In this document: positions 1 through 8,177 of the stretch, in pieces
Numbering within the stretch: the first letter of the stretch is position 1
Layout: every line of letters starts with the position of its first letter
Source: Chryseobacterium sp. 6424
GTDB lineage: Bacteria; Bacteroidota; Bacteroidia; Flavobacteriales; Weeksellaceae
DNA length: 64,000 bases
Direction of reading: 5' to 3'
NCBI RefSeq assembly: GCF_003692615.1
Contig: NZ_CP023540.1
Location: 1,302,001 to 1,366,000, forward strand
Program-made: the position numbers and the translations under genes
The notes under the pieces: generated by a model
Told to the model about the DNA's origin: nothing
Database searches by the model: none
Seen by the model: only the letters and a program-made list of their open reading frames with translations

Positions 1-173
1 ATGATGTAATTAAGCGCATAGTAAGTGCTGGATGTACTGATGGCCGTAGCTTTTATTTTAAGCAAGCCTTCAGTGTGTTCGGTAATAATTTTTCCTGCAA
101 TGCCATCTGTATTTTGTGCGGAGTGTTGGTTGGCAAGAAAAATTGCGACCAGAGTTGTGATGAGAGTTTTCAT
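1..173 (-). CDS. Secreted curli accessory protein, CsgH/CsgC-like (partial)
   Basis: Only the first 57 codons are in the window; the gene runs off the left edge. The protein starts MKTLITTLVAIFLANQHSAQ, a clear Sec signal peptide ending in SAQ. The visible mature part ends with a YYALNYIM stretch, which resembles the beta strand of CsgC/CsgH-type curli chaperones. It lies 11 bp after a curlin-like gene on the same strand, so it is probably the third gene of a curli operon. The family call is inference from this short piece and the context; the ATG at 171-173 is the first one in frame. Confidence 0.5.
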   Translation of the reverse strand, partial: MKTLITTLVAIFLANQHSAQNTDGIAGKIITEHTEGLLKIKATAISTSSTYYALNYI

Positions 174-184
174 TTTCAAGGGGA

Positions 185-571
185 TTATTGATTTCTCATA
201 TACAGTGTCATGTCATTGGCATTGATATTAATTGTCATTCCATTTGATATACTGTTTGCACCGGATACTTCAACTTGATTCCCAGACCCTTTAATGTTTA
301 TTTCCATATTGGTTGGGGACTGAGTGTAATTTTCATAATAGGTGACGTTATTATTACCATATTGCAGTATTGCCATATAGTCAGCATTGTAATCTTTTAC
401 CTCTATAATATTGTTGTCACCAATTTGGGCTGTTAATATCTGGGATTGTACACCGGTAGTGGATGCAGATTTTGTCATTTCGTAATATTCCAGCACATTA
501 TTGCTGTTAATTTGTGCAGTTATAGAGATGGAAGTCAACATGCCTACCATTAAAAAAAGAAGGGTTTTCAT
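185..571 (-). CDS. Curlin-repeat protein, probable minor or nucleator subunit (CsgB-like)
   Basis: 128 aa. A signal peptide (MKTLLFLMVGMLTSISITAQ) is followed by three or four imperfect curlin-type repeats such as QIGDNNIIEV, QYGNNNVTYY and IKGSGNQVEV. Curlin repeats (QxGxxN...) form the beta-solenoid core of functional amyloid fibres secreted to the cell surface. It has far fewer repeats than the neighbouring large curlin, which suggests a minor or nucleating subunit, although the role cannot be settled from sequence. The start is set at 571 rather than the upstream in-frame ATG at 592 because the signal peptide begins there. It lies 69 bp downstream of the main curlin gene on the same strand. 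Confidence 0.75.
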   Translation of the reverse strand: MKTLLFLMVGMLTSISITAQINSNNVLEYYEMTKSASTTGVQSQILTAQIGDNNIIEVKDYNADYMAILQYGNNNVTYYENYTQSPTNMEINIKGSGNQVEVSGANSISNGMTININANDMTLYMRNQ

Positions 572-640
572 GTTATCTATATTTAAAAACACAGGAGAAA
601 CCGAAATTTCTCCTGCATATTTACATTAATGATGTAGTGA

Positions 641-1459
641 TTAGTTAGACTGGGTTACAGTCATGGTGTTGTTGCTGCCAACTTGTGTCCCATAATGGAA
701 ATGATCTTCACCATTTTGTGTAATATCAGCCATGTTGTTGGAACCTACTTGCCAATCGTCAGCTGTATTCCAATCGCCAGTTTGATATTGGTAAATAGTG
801 TTACCATTACCATTTTGGTAACCAAGTGCTGTGTTGTCATCTCCTGACTGATGAGCGTCAGCATAATTTCCGTCACCAATTTGTAGATAGTCAGCAGTGT
901 TCCCATCGCCTAACTGCAATTGGTGTATGTAATTATCATCACCGTTTTGTGTAGCAATAGCCATGTTGTTGTCACCTACCTGATCTTGATAAACAAGGTT
1001 GTAATCACCCATTTGCTCAGAAGAAGCTTGGTTTCCATCTCCTTCTTGACCTTGGTTGGCATAGTTAACATCACCACTTTGCATTGCATAGGTGTCGTTA
1101 TTATCACCAACTTGTAGTTGTATCACATCGTTTATAATACCATCCTGATCAGTTTGTGCGGTGTTTCCATCACCATATTGGTCGGTAACATTAGTGTTCC
1201 AGATACCTACTTGGTCAACATCAATACTGTTGTTGTTACCTATGCTCTGAGCATCGTTCTCATGCCACCACTCATTTTGGTCAACAGTCGCAACGTTATT
1301 ATTGCCTTCTTGCAAAAGTCGGTTTAAGTTTTGGTAACCTGTTTGGTTGATGGTAGCTGTGTTTCCATTTCCATCTTGGGTAGAAACATCTCTGTTAGCC
1401 TGTGAGTAAGCGGAGCTTACTGCGAATAGTGCAAATGCACTAACAAGTAATTTTTTCAT
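641..1459 (-). CDS. csgA: Major curlin-like amyloid fibre subunit
   Basis: 272 aa secreted protein with signal peptide MKKLLVSAFALFAVSSAYSQ. The rest is almost entirely an array of about 11-residue half-repeats with the pattern QxGDxNxAxxxQ (for example LQLGDGNTADY, LQIGDGNYADA, QVGSNNMADITQ), roughly twenty in tandem. This Asn/Gln/Gly-rich periodicity is the hallmark of curlins, which assemble into extracellular functional amyloid involved in biofilm matrix. It is longer than E. coli CsgA (about 150 aa) because of the higher repeat number. It is the first gene of a minus-strand operon and has a TACATTTG promoter box 31 bp upstream. The secretion genes csgE/F/G are not visible and may lie beyond the left edge. 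Confidence 0.8.
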   Translation of the reverse strand: MKKLLVSAFALFAVSSAYSQANRDVSTQDGNGNTATINQTGYQNLNRLLQEGNNNVATVDQNEWWHENDAQSIGNNNSIDVDQVGIWNTNVTDQYGDGNTAQTDQDGIINDVIQLQVGDNNDTYAMQSGDVNYANQGQEGDGNQASSEQMGDYNLVYQDQVGDNNMAIATQNGDDNYIHQLQLGDGNTADYLQIGDGNYADAHQSGDDNTALGYQNGNGNTIYQYQTGDWNTADDWQVGSNNMADITQNGEDHFHYGTQVGSNNTMTVTQSN

Positions 1460-1489
1460 GGTTAAAAATTTTAATTAGTTTGTACCCCA

Positions 1490-1497
1490 AATGTAGA
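1490..1497 (-). promoter_or_regulatory. Promoter -7 box of the curli operon
   Basis: TACATTTG on the minus strand matches the Bacteroidota -7 consensus TAnnTTTG. It sits 30 bp upstream of the curlin ATG, which gives a leader of about 25 nt. A TTGAGA element about 16 bp further upstream (near 1514) could serve as the -33 box. Confidence 0.55.
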
Positions 1498-1630
1498 ATG
1501 ATTTCGGGAGTCTCAATTCCCATCAAATTGCCATTTTTATTAAATCAACAAAAACCATTACGTTATAGGTGTAATCACCCAGGGTATATGGTATTAGTTT
1601 TGCATGATGAAAATAAACCTGGAAACTATT

Positions 1631-1660
1631 TTTGTTTTTTAGTTTTTTTTGATACCTTTG
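1631..1660 (+). promoter_or_regulatory. Promoter of the TetR-RND operon (TTTG / TACCTTTG)
   Basis: A TTTG at 1631-1634 and TACCTTTG at 1653-1660 are separated by 18 bp, a good match to the Bacteroidota -33/-7 promoter (TTTG, about 19 bp, TAnnTTTG). The ATG of the TetR gene follows 12 bp after the -7 box. Confidence 0.65.
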
Positions 1661-1672
1661 CCTCCTTAAATT

Positions 1673-2278
1673 ATGGAAGACAAACAATTTTTTTTGACAA
1701 AGGCATCGGAACTGTTTATCGAGAATGGCCCGAAAGCCGTGACCATGGATGATATTGCGGCAGCGTTTGGTATTTCTAAAAAAAAACTTTACCAGATGTT
1801 CCGTAATAAAGAAGAATTACTAGAGGAGATTCTCCGCTATAATCTTGACCTTGTGATTTCAAAACTGAATTACCTTGATGAGAATATTGAAAGTGCAATA
1901 GAAAGGATGTTTTGCCGAGACGAAGAAATCGAAAAAATGTCACATTCCAATAAAACATTGATGATCCGGCAATTGCTGAAATATTACCCTGCCATTTTTA
2001 ACAAACATATGCTGGATTTTTCAGAAAAATTTGCGCATGTGATGGTAAAAAACATTGAGAAAGGACGCAGACAAGGCTATTATCGTGACGATTTTGATGC
2101 GGAAGTTTACGCAAAGATATTCTTTCAACTGGTGATGTCTTATGATAATTCACCTTATATAGATATTAACATGATCTCCAGAGCGCATTATAAAGAGGAG
2201 TTAATGATGATGTATATGCACGCTATCACTACAGAAAAAGGAAAAGAAACAATTAAAAAAATAAAAAACAATCAATGA
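1673..2278 (+). CDS. TetR/AcrR family transcriptional regulator
   Basis: 201 aa. The N-terminal 50 residues carry the TetR helix-turn-helix (KASELFIENGPKAVTMDDIA...GISKKKLYQMFRNKEELL). The C-terminal helical region should bind a ligand and dimerise. It is the first gene of the operon with the tolC, adaptor and RND genes, its stop codon overlapping the tolC start by ATGA. TetR regulators next to RND pumps usually repress the pump and respond to its substrates, so autoregulation is likely. The ligand is unknown. Confidence 0.88.
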   Translation: MEDKQFFLTKASELFIENGPKAVTMDDIAAAFGISKKKLYQMFRNKEELLEEILRYNLDLVISKLNYLDENIESAIERMFCRDEEIEKMSHSNKTLMIRQLLKYYPAIFNKHMLDFSEKFAHVMVKNIEKGRRQGYYRDDFDAEVYAKIFFQLVMSYDNSPYIDINMISRAHYKEELMMMYMHAITTEKGKETIKKIKNNQ

Positions 2279-3615
2279 AAAAATTAGCACTAAGCCTGCT
2301 ATTCGTTGGGGCCATGCTCTCCGCCCAGGAAGCCAAGGTTCTCACCCTGCCTGAAGCCATTTCTTATGCGCTTCAAAACAAAGCAGAAGCAGAAAAAGCC
2401 CGCCTGAACATCAGAAGAGGCGATGCCCAAATAGCTGAAGTGAAGGCAAATGCTTATCCAAATCTGTCTTTCGGCAGCAGTACCACCTATAATCCCTTAC
2501 TTCAGGAGAATGTACTGCCAGGAGAAATATTTGGTGCCCCGGGACAGCAGATAAAAGTGGCGTTCGGCCAGCGATGGACTTCCAGCAACATGTTACAGCT
2601 TACACAGGTACTTTTCAACCAATCGGTTTTTACCGGCCTTAAAGCAGCAAAATCTACCAAAGAATTCTATCTGATTAACGCACAACTTACCGAAGAGCAA
2701 ATTATCGAACGTGTGGCCAATGCTTATTTCCAGGTCTATCAAAGCGAGCAGATGCTTGCCAATGCCGATAATAACCTGAAAATAACCAGTGAAACAAGTA
2801 AAATAATCAAAGGATTATTTGATGCAGGTTTAGCCAGAAAAATTGATTATGACCGCACAGAAGTGGCTAAAAATAACATCAAATCTTCACAGCAACAATT
2901 GGTAAATACCGTAGAACTCAGCGAAAATGCGTTGAAATTCATGATCGGAATGCCTATGGAACAAGAAATTGATCTGCCCCCACAAACTTTCGACCCCGCG
3001 ATCTTACCAGACAGCGATGCCGGTAGTTTCGATAACAGAACCGAACTGCGCTTGGCCAACAAACAGATTGAACTGCTCGAATGGCAGAAAAAAGCCTCCG
3101 AAGCAGAGTATTATCCTACCGTAGCACTTGCGGCCAATTACGGATTTTTAGGCCAAGGACAGAAATTCCCCTGGTGGAATGGCGAGAAAAACGGCGTATT
3201 TTGGTCAGATCTGGCATCAGTAGGGCTTAACATCAGTGTGCCGATCTTTAACGGGTTTGCCACAAAAGCACGTATAGAACTCAACCAAATAGAAATTGAA
3301 AAAGCGCAGGCCGACCTTCGCGAAACCAGATTGGCGCTCGATATGGCTCATAAGAATGCGGTGACACTTCTTGAAAATAATTTGACGACCATCAGTATGC
3401 AGCAAAGCAACGTAAAGCTGGCGGAAGAAGTATTGGCCAACACCCGCTCCAACTATCAGTATGGTTTAGCCACCTTAAATGATATTCTGGATGCTGAACG
3501 AGATCTTACCGCAGCCAAAAATAACCTTACCACGGCACAGTTAGACTATAAACTTGCTGAAATTGAATTGCTGAAATCCCAAGGAAAACTAAATACATTA
3601 AAAGAAACAAACTAA
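2275..3615 (+). CDS. TolC family outer-membrane efflux protein
   Basis: 446 aa with signal peptide MKKLALSLLFVGAMLSAQ. The mature protein has the two long coiled helical halves of outer-membrane efflux proteins (OEP), visible as ALQNKAEAEKARLNI near the start and ALDMAHKNAVTLLENN and TLNDILDAERDLTAAKNNL near the end. It should form the trimeric exit duct of the tripartite pump encoded with the next two genes. The start overlaps the TetR stop by 4 bp, and the adaptor gene begins 4 bp after the stop, so the genes are translationally linked. Confidence 0.9.
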   Translation: MKKLALSLLFVGAMLSAQEAKVLTLPEAISYALQNKAEAEKARLNIRRGDAQIAEVKANAYPNLSFGSSTTYNPLLQENVLPGEIFGAPGQQIKVAFGQRWTSSNMLQLTQVLFNQSVFTGLKAAKSTKEFYLINAQLTEEQIIERVANAYFQVYQSEQMLANADNNLKITSETSKIIKGLFDAGLARKIDYDRTEVAKNNIKSSQQQLVNTVELSENALKFMIGMPMEQEIDLPPQTFDPAILPDSDAGSFDNRTELRLANKQIELLEWQKKASEAEYYPTVALAANYGFLGQGQKFPWWNGEKNGVFWSDLASVGLNISVPIFNGFATKARIELNQIEIEKAQADLRETRLALDMAHKNAVTLLENNLTTISMQQSNVKLAEEVLANTRSNYQYGLATLNDILDAERDLTAAKNNLTTAQLDYKLAEIELLKSQGKLNTLKETN

Positions 3616-3619
3616 CAAA

Positions 3620-4675
3620 ATGAACAAGAAGACATTAATTACAATATTGGCCATCATCCTTGTAGGAGCAGGTTTTTTCTATATCCTGCAGAATAACAAG
3701 AAGAAGAACCAAGAGCAGGTAGCCATTGTTGCCGAGAAAAACGCCAATGTTGCCGTACGAACCGTGCCGGTAAAACGCGAGGAAATCAGTGGCGAATTTA
3801 CCGTGAACGGAACCTTCCTGCCAAACAGACAGGCAGATATCTCTGCGGAAATCGGTGGTCAGCTGGTCGCGCTTTACGTGAAAGAAGGTAGCTATGTACG
3901 TGCCGGGCAAAGCATCGGCCGTCTTGCCGGTGAAAAACTGAATGTGAATGTAAGCAATGCCCAAGCGAATCTTGCGCAGGCACAGTCGGCCCTCAGCAGA
4001 TACGAAGCTGCTTATAAGACCGGTGGTGTTACCGCCTTACAGCTTGATCAGGCACGTCTTCAGGTACAGAATGCACGTGCACAGGTGCAGTCGGCGAGTT
4101 TGCAGTCGGGTGATACCAATGTAATCTCTAAAATCAGTGGTATCGTGAACCAGAAAAAAGTAGAAGTAGGTTCAGTGGTAGCTCCCGGAACCCCGATCGT
4201 AGAAATCGTTGACATCTCCTCGGTGAAACTGAAAGTAGATGTCGATCAGGCTTTGGTAAGTCAGTTGTCAGTAGGCAATATCGTTAAAGTAAAGCCAGAT
4301 GTTATTGACGGGGATCTTGATGGCAGGATTACCTTCATCGCACCTTCCGCTTCCGGGGCCTTGAAATTTCCTGTGGAAATTACCGTTCAGAACAGTTTTA
4401 ACAAACTGAAAGCGGGTATGTACGGTACGGCTACGTTTAACAGAACGGGGGTAAACAATGTACTTACCATCCCACGTGAGGCATTTGTAGGAAGTGTGAG
4501 CGACAACCAGGTATTCGTGGTAAGGAACAATATCGCTTACCTTACAAAAATACAGAGCGGTGTAAACTATGGGGATAAAGTAGAAGTCGTAAGTGGCCTG
4601 AAGGAAGGCGACGTGGTAGTAACCAGCGGACAGATAAACCTTACCGATAAAACCAAAGTGAGCATCCTAAAATAA
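3620..4675 (+). CDS. RND efflux periplasmic adaptor (HlyD/MFP family)
   Basis: 351 aa. A single N-terminal membrane anchor (ITILAIILVGAGFFYIL) is followed by a split biotinyl-lipoyl-like domain (SAEIGGQLVALYVKEGSYVRAGQ and ISGIVNQKKVEVGSVVAPGTPI), a short helical hairpin rich in Ala and Gln between them, and beta-barrel and membrane-proximal domains. It bridges the TolC duct and the RND transporter across the periplasm. The hairpin is short compared with AcrA, which fits the heavy-metal/multidrug subfamily common in Bacteroidota. Confidence 0.9.
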   Translation: MNKKTLITILAIILVGAGFFYILQNNKKKNQEQVAIVAEKNANVAVRTVPVKREEISGEFTVNGTFLPNRQADISAEIGGQLVALYVKEGSYVRAGQSIGRLAGEKLNVNVSNAQANLAQAQSALSRYEAAYKTGGVTALQLDQARLQVQNARAQVQSASLQSGDTNVISKISGIVNQKKVEVGSVVAPGTPIVEIVDISSVKLKVDVDQALVSQLSVGNIVKVKPDVIDGDLDGRITFIAPSASGALKFPVEITVQNSFNKLKAGMYGTATFNRTGVNNVLTIPREAFVGSVSDNQVFVVRNNIAYLTKIQSGVNYGDKVEVVSGLKEGDVVVTSGQINLTDKTKVSILK

Positions 4676-4691
4676 CCGCGAAACAAAAAAT

Positions 4692-7600
4692 ATGAAATTA
4701 GCAGAAATATCGATAAAAAGGCCTAGTGTGGTGATCGTGATGCTTGCATTGCTCATCATCGGCGGACTTTTCAGTTATACCCAGCTCAACTATGAGCTGA
4801 TTCCGAAATTCGAGGTAAAAGTGGTCACCGTTTCCACCATCTATCCTGGTGCGTCGCCTTCCGAGGTAGAAAGTACGGTTTCCCGAAAAATTGAGGATGC
4901 CATTTCCTCGCTTGAAGGAATTAAGAAAATCCAGTCGAAATCTTATGAAAGTTTATCCGTCGTTATCATTCAGTTTAATAATGATGCCGATGTAGATTTT
5001 GCCTTGAATGAAGCCCAGCGAAAGATCAACGCCATCCGCTCCGAACTTCCGGAGGATATTGAAGAGCCTTCGCTTTCGCAGTTCTCACTTTCAGATATGC
5101 CGATCGTGAGCATGGGTGTTACCGCAAATCTTACCCAAAGTGAACTCTATGACCTGATTGACCAAAAGATTCAGCCAGAATTTTCAAGGATTCAGGGTGT
5201 AGCACAGGTGAATATCGTAGGTGGACAAGAGCGTGAGATCCGTGTGAACCTCGATCAGAACAAGCTTGAAGGTTACGGCCTTACCATTCCTCAGGTTCAG
5301 CAGATCATCTCGACCTCAAACCTCGATTTCCCTACAGGTTCCCTTAAAACCCGCCAAAACAGCACCCTTATCCGTCTCTCCGGGAAAATACAAACTGTTG
5401 AGGAACTCAGGAATCTGACGATTTCCTCTGTTAACGGCCAGAATATCCGTCTATCAGATGTAGCGGAAGTGCAGGACACGCAGAAAGAAACTGATAAAAT
5501 TGCCCGGGTAGATCAGCAGACCACCATCTTGCTTCAGGTACAGAAACAAACAGATGCCAACGCGGTTGAAGTAAGTGAACTGGTACAGGCGAAAATTGTA
5601 CAGATGCAAGCGCAGTACAAAGCCCAAAACCTGAACATCAACGTAGCGAATGATACTTCTACCTTTACTTTAGAAGCAGCAAACTCTGTAATTAAAGACT
5701 TGTTTATCGCGGTAGGCCTCGTAGCATTCGTGATGTTGTTCTTCCTGCACAGTTTCCGTAATGCACTGATTGTGATGGTAGCCATCCCAACATCACTTGT
5801 TGCTACATTCATCGGTTTGAGTTTGCTTGATTATTCATTGAACTTAATGAGTTTACTTGGACTTTCTCTCGTTGTAGGTATCGTGGTGGATGACGCGATT
5901 GTGGTTATCGAGAACATCCACCGCCATATGGAGATGGGGAAAAACAAAGTACGTGCAGCCTATGACGGTGCCTCTGAAATCGGGTTTACTGTTACCGCTA
6001 TTACTTTGGTAATTGTGGTGGTATTCCTTCCGATTGCGATCAGCAGCGGTTTGGTGTCCGATATTATCCGTCAGTTCTGTGTTACCGTGATTATCGCGAC
6101 CATGCTTTCGCTTTTGGTATCGTTTACCGTGGTTCCATGGTTGTATTCACGTTATGGTAAGCTCGATCTCATCAGTAAAGATTCACTTTTTGGTAAAGTG
6201 ATCTATAAATTTGAACAGGGACTTTCACGCTTTACAGACTTTATTACAAATATCCTTAAATGGAGCCTGCACCATAAGATCAAGACCTTCCTTATCACAT
6301 TTGCACTTTTTATTTCAGCGATTTTGATGGTTGCGTTTGGGTATATCGGATCAGATTTCTTCCCGGGAACTGACAAAGGTGAATTTTTAGTTCAGATAGA
6401 AATGCCAAAAGATGTCTCTATCGAGCAAACCAACTTTACCACCCAACAAGCTGAAGCTTTTCTGAGCAAAAGACCTGAAATTGAAAGGATGATTACCACC
6501 GTAGGCCAAGCCAGTACCGGGATGGGTGGCGCGCAAGCAACCAGCTACCAGTCGGAGATCAGTATTAAACTCATCCCCAAATCTGAGCGCGAAGAAAGCT
6601 CTAAAGTTTACGCCGCAAAGATTAAGCGTGATCTTGAGAAAGTGCTGGTTGGTGCCAAGATCACCACAGTGCCGATTGGTTTCATGGGCGCGGAGGAGGC
6701 ACCGCTTCAGATGACTGTAGTTGGACCTACACTGGAGGATGTGATGGCGTATGCAAAGCAGGCCGAGGCTCAATTGAAAACAATTGATGGTGCTTCTGAG
6801 GTGGAACTTTCGGTAGAAACCGGAAATCCTGAAATCGCCGTTACGGTAGACCGTGATAAGATGGCTTCACTCGGATTGAGCGTTGCACAGGTGGGACAAA
6901 CACTTCGTACGGCATTTAGCGGTGACGATAACAATAAGTTCAGAACCGGTAACAATGAGTATGATATCAATATCATTCTTGATGAAGGTTACCGAAAAAG
7001 TATTGATGACGTGAGGAACATCACTTTCGTGAACAACATGGGCATGAAGGTACAACTTTCCCAGTTCGCCGAGATCTCTAATTCCTCCGGCCCGGCACTC
7101 TTGGAAAGATACGACCGTTCACCTTCCGTAACCGTACAGTCTCAGGTGGTGGGTAAGACTACCGGTGCCATCGCTGCCGAATGGGAAGCCAAGATGGAAA
7201 ACATACAGAAACCCGCCGGCGTCAACTGGATCTGGGGTGGAAACATGGAGAACCAAAGCGAAGGTTTCGGTACCCTTGGGGTAGCTTTACTGGCTGCGAT
7301 CATGTTAGTATATATGATTATGGTGGTGCTTTATAACGACTTCGTGAAGCCCTTCATCGTACTCTTCTCCATCCCGCTTTCGTTTATCGGGGCGCTTTGG
7401 GCACTGGCGCTAACGAATCAGAGTTTAAATATCTTTACCATCCTCGGGGTGATTATGTTGATTGGTTTGGTAGCCAAGAACGCGATTCTACTGGTAGATT
7501 TCACCAACCACCGTATGGATAAAGGTGAGACCATCGAAAATGCATTGATCCAGGCGAACCACGCGCGTCTTCGTCCGATCCTGATGACTACGATTGCGAT

Positions 7601-7847
7601 GGTCTTCGGTATGTTGCCGATCGCCTTGGCATCCGGTGCGGCTGCGGAGATGAATAACGGTCTGGCGATTGTAATCATCGGTGGTTTGTTATCATCACTT
7701 TTCCTTACACTGATCATCGTTCCGGTGGTTTACTATATCGTAGTGAAGCTGGAGAACCGATACTCAAAGCATGATAAGGTAAATTATGAAGAAGAAATGA
7801 AAGCTGATTACGAGCATATTCATCCAGAGCAGGAACTTGACTTTTAA
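4692..7847 (+). CDS. RND multidrug efflux permease (AcrB/HAE1 family)
   Basis: 1051 aa inner-membrane proton-driven transporter. It starts with the typical KLAEISIKRPSVVIVML segment and has the duplicated 6+6 TM layout with two large periplasmic loops. The transmembrane proton-relay residues are present: the Asp pair in GIVVDDAIVVIENIHRHME (around residue 400) and the Lys in GLVAKNAILLVDFTN (around residue 927). It completes the tripartite pump with the TolC and adaptor genes. A hairpin with a T run ends the operon 20 bp downstream. The substrate cannot be told from sequence. Confidence 0.92.
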   Translation: MKLAEISIKRPSVVIVMLALLIIGGLFSYTQLNYELIPKFEVKVVTVSTIYPGASPSEVESTVSRKIEDAISSLEGIKKIQSKSYESLSVVIIQFNNDADVDFALNEAQRKINAIRSELPEDIEEPSLSQFSLSDMPIVSMGVTANLTQSELYDLIDQKIQPEFSRIQGVAQVNIVGGQEREIRVNLDQNKLEGYGLTIPQVQQIISTSNLDFPTGSLKTRQNSTLIRLSGKIQTVEELRNLTISSVNGQNIRLSDVAEVQDTQKETDKIARVDQQTTILLQVQKQTDANAVEVSELVQAKIVQMQAQYKAQNLNINVANDTSTFTLEAANSVIKDLFIAVGLVAFVMLFFLHSFRNALIVMVAIPTSLVATFIGLSLLDYSLNLMSLLGLSLVVGIVVDDAIVVIENIHRHMEMGKNKVRAAYDGASEIGFTVTAITLVIVVVFLPIAISSGLVSDIIRQFCVTVIIATMLSLLVSFTVVPWLYSRYGKLDLISKDSLFGKVIYKFEQGLSRFTDFITNILKWSLHHKIKTFLITFALFISAILMVAFGYIGSDFFPGTDKGEFLVQIEMPKDVSIEQTNFTTQQAEAFLSKRPEIERMITTVGQASTGMGGAQATSYQSEISIKLIPKSEREESSKVYAAKIKRDLEKVLVGAKITTVPIGFMGAEEAPLQMTVVGPTLEDVMAYAKQAEAQLKTIDGASEVELSVETGNPEIAVTVDRDKMASLGLSVAQVGQTLRTAFSGDDNNKFRTGNNEYDINIILDEGYRKSIDDVRNITFVNNMGMKVQLSQFAEISNSSGPALLERYDRSPSVTVQSQVVGKTTGAIAAEWEAKMENIQKPAGVNWIWGGNMENQSEGFGTLGVALLAAIMLVYMIMVVLYNDFVKPFIVLFSIPLSFIGALWALALTNQSLNIFTILGVIMLIGLVAKNAILLVDFTNHRMDKGETIENALIQANHARLRPILMTTIAMVFGMLPIALASGAAAEMNNGLAIVIIGGLLSSLFLTLIIVPVVYYIVVKLENRYSKHDKVNYEEEMKADYEHIHPEQELDF

Positions 7848-7867
7848 ACATCAGTTCTTTAAAAGAA

Positions 7868-7905
7868 ATAGCCGTCTCAAATTTTTTGGGACGGCTATCT
7901 TTTTA
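7868..7905 (+). terminator. Intrinsic terminator of the RND operon
   Basis: Inverted repeat ATAGCCGTC / GACGGCTAT (9-bp stem) is followed by CTTTTTATTTT. Confidence 0.85.
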
Positions 7906-7981
7906 TTTTAAATATTTAATTAAATATAGTCATAACACATTTCCTTAGTCCGGACAGCACCTGAAATGAGACTGAAAGTTT

Positions 7982-8149
7982 CAGAAACGGTCGGGACACC
8001 TACAGAAACGGTCGGGTCACCTACAGAAACGGTCGGGACACTTGCAGAAACGATCGGGACACCTGTAGAAACGGTCGGGATACTTGCAGAAACGGTCGGG
8101 ACACTCGCAGAAATGGTCCGGACAATTGCAGAAATGAACGGGACGGTAG
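7982..8149. repeat. Tandem array of a 21-bp repeat, about 8 copies
   Basis: Eight head-to-tail units start at 7982, 8003, 8024, 8045, 8066, 8087, 8108 and 8129. The core is CAGAAACGGTCGGGACAC followed by three variable bases (CTA, TTG, CTG, TCG). Units 1-6 differ by one to four bases each; units 7 and 8 are clearly degraded. Because 21 is a multiple of 3, both strands stay open across the array (ETVGTPT on plus, VPTVSAS on minus). The array fills most of the 330-bp gap (7848-8177) between the convergent RND operon and MATE gene; the remainder is the terminator at 7868-7905 and AT-rich spacer. No promoter was seen for an ORF here. Confidence 0.9.
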
Positions 8150-8177
8150 GATATGCCAAAAATGTACGGGAGCTTAA

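Noticed and set aside
920..1327. Two hydrophobic ORFs antisense to the curlin gene
   Set aside because: They are the reverse reading of the repetitive curlin sequence and carry no independent signals.
1480..1752. 90-aa ORF overlapping the TetR start
   Set aside because: It runs through the divergent promoter region and into TetR in another frame.
7982..8149. CRISPR array
   Set aside because: Units are directly head-to-tail with no unique spacers and the 21-bp length is below CRISPR repeat size; no cas genes are present.
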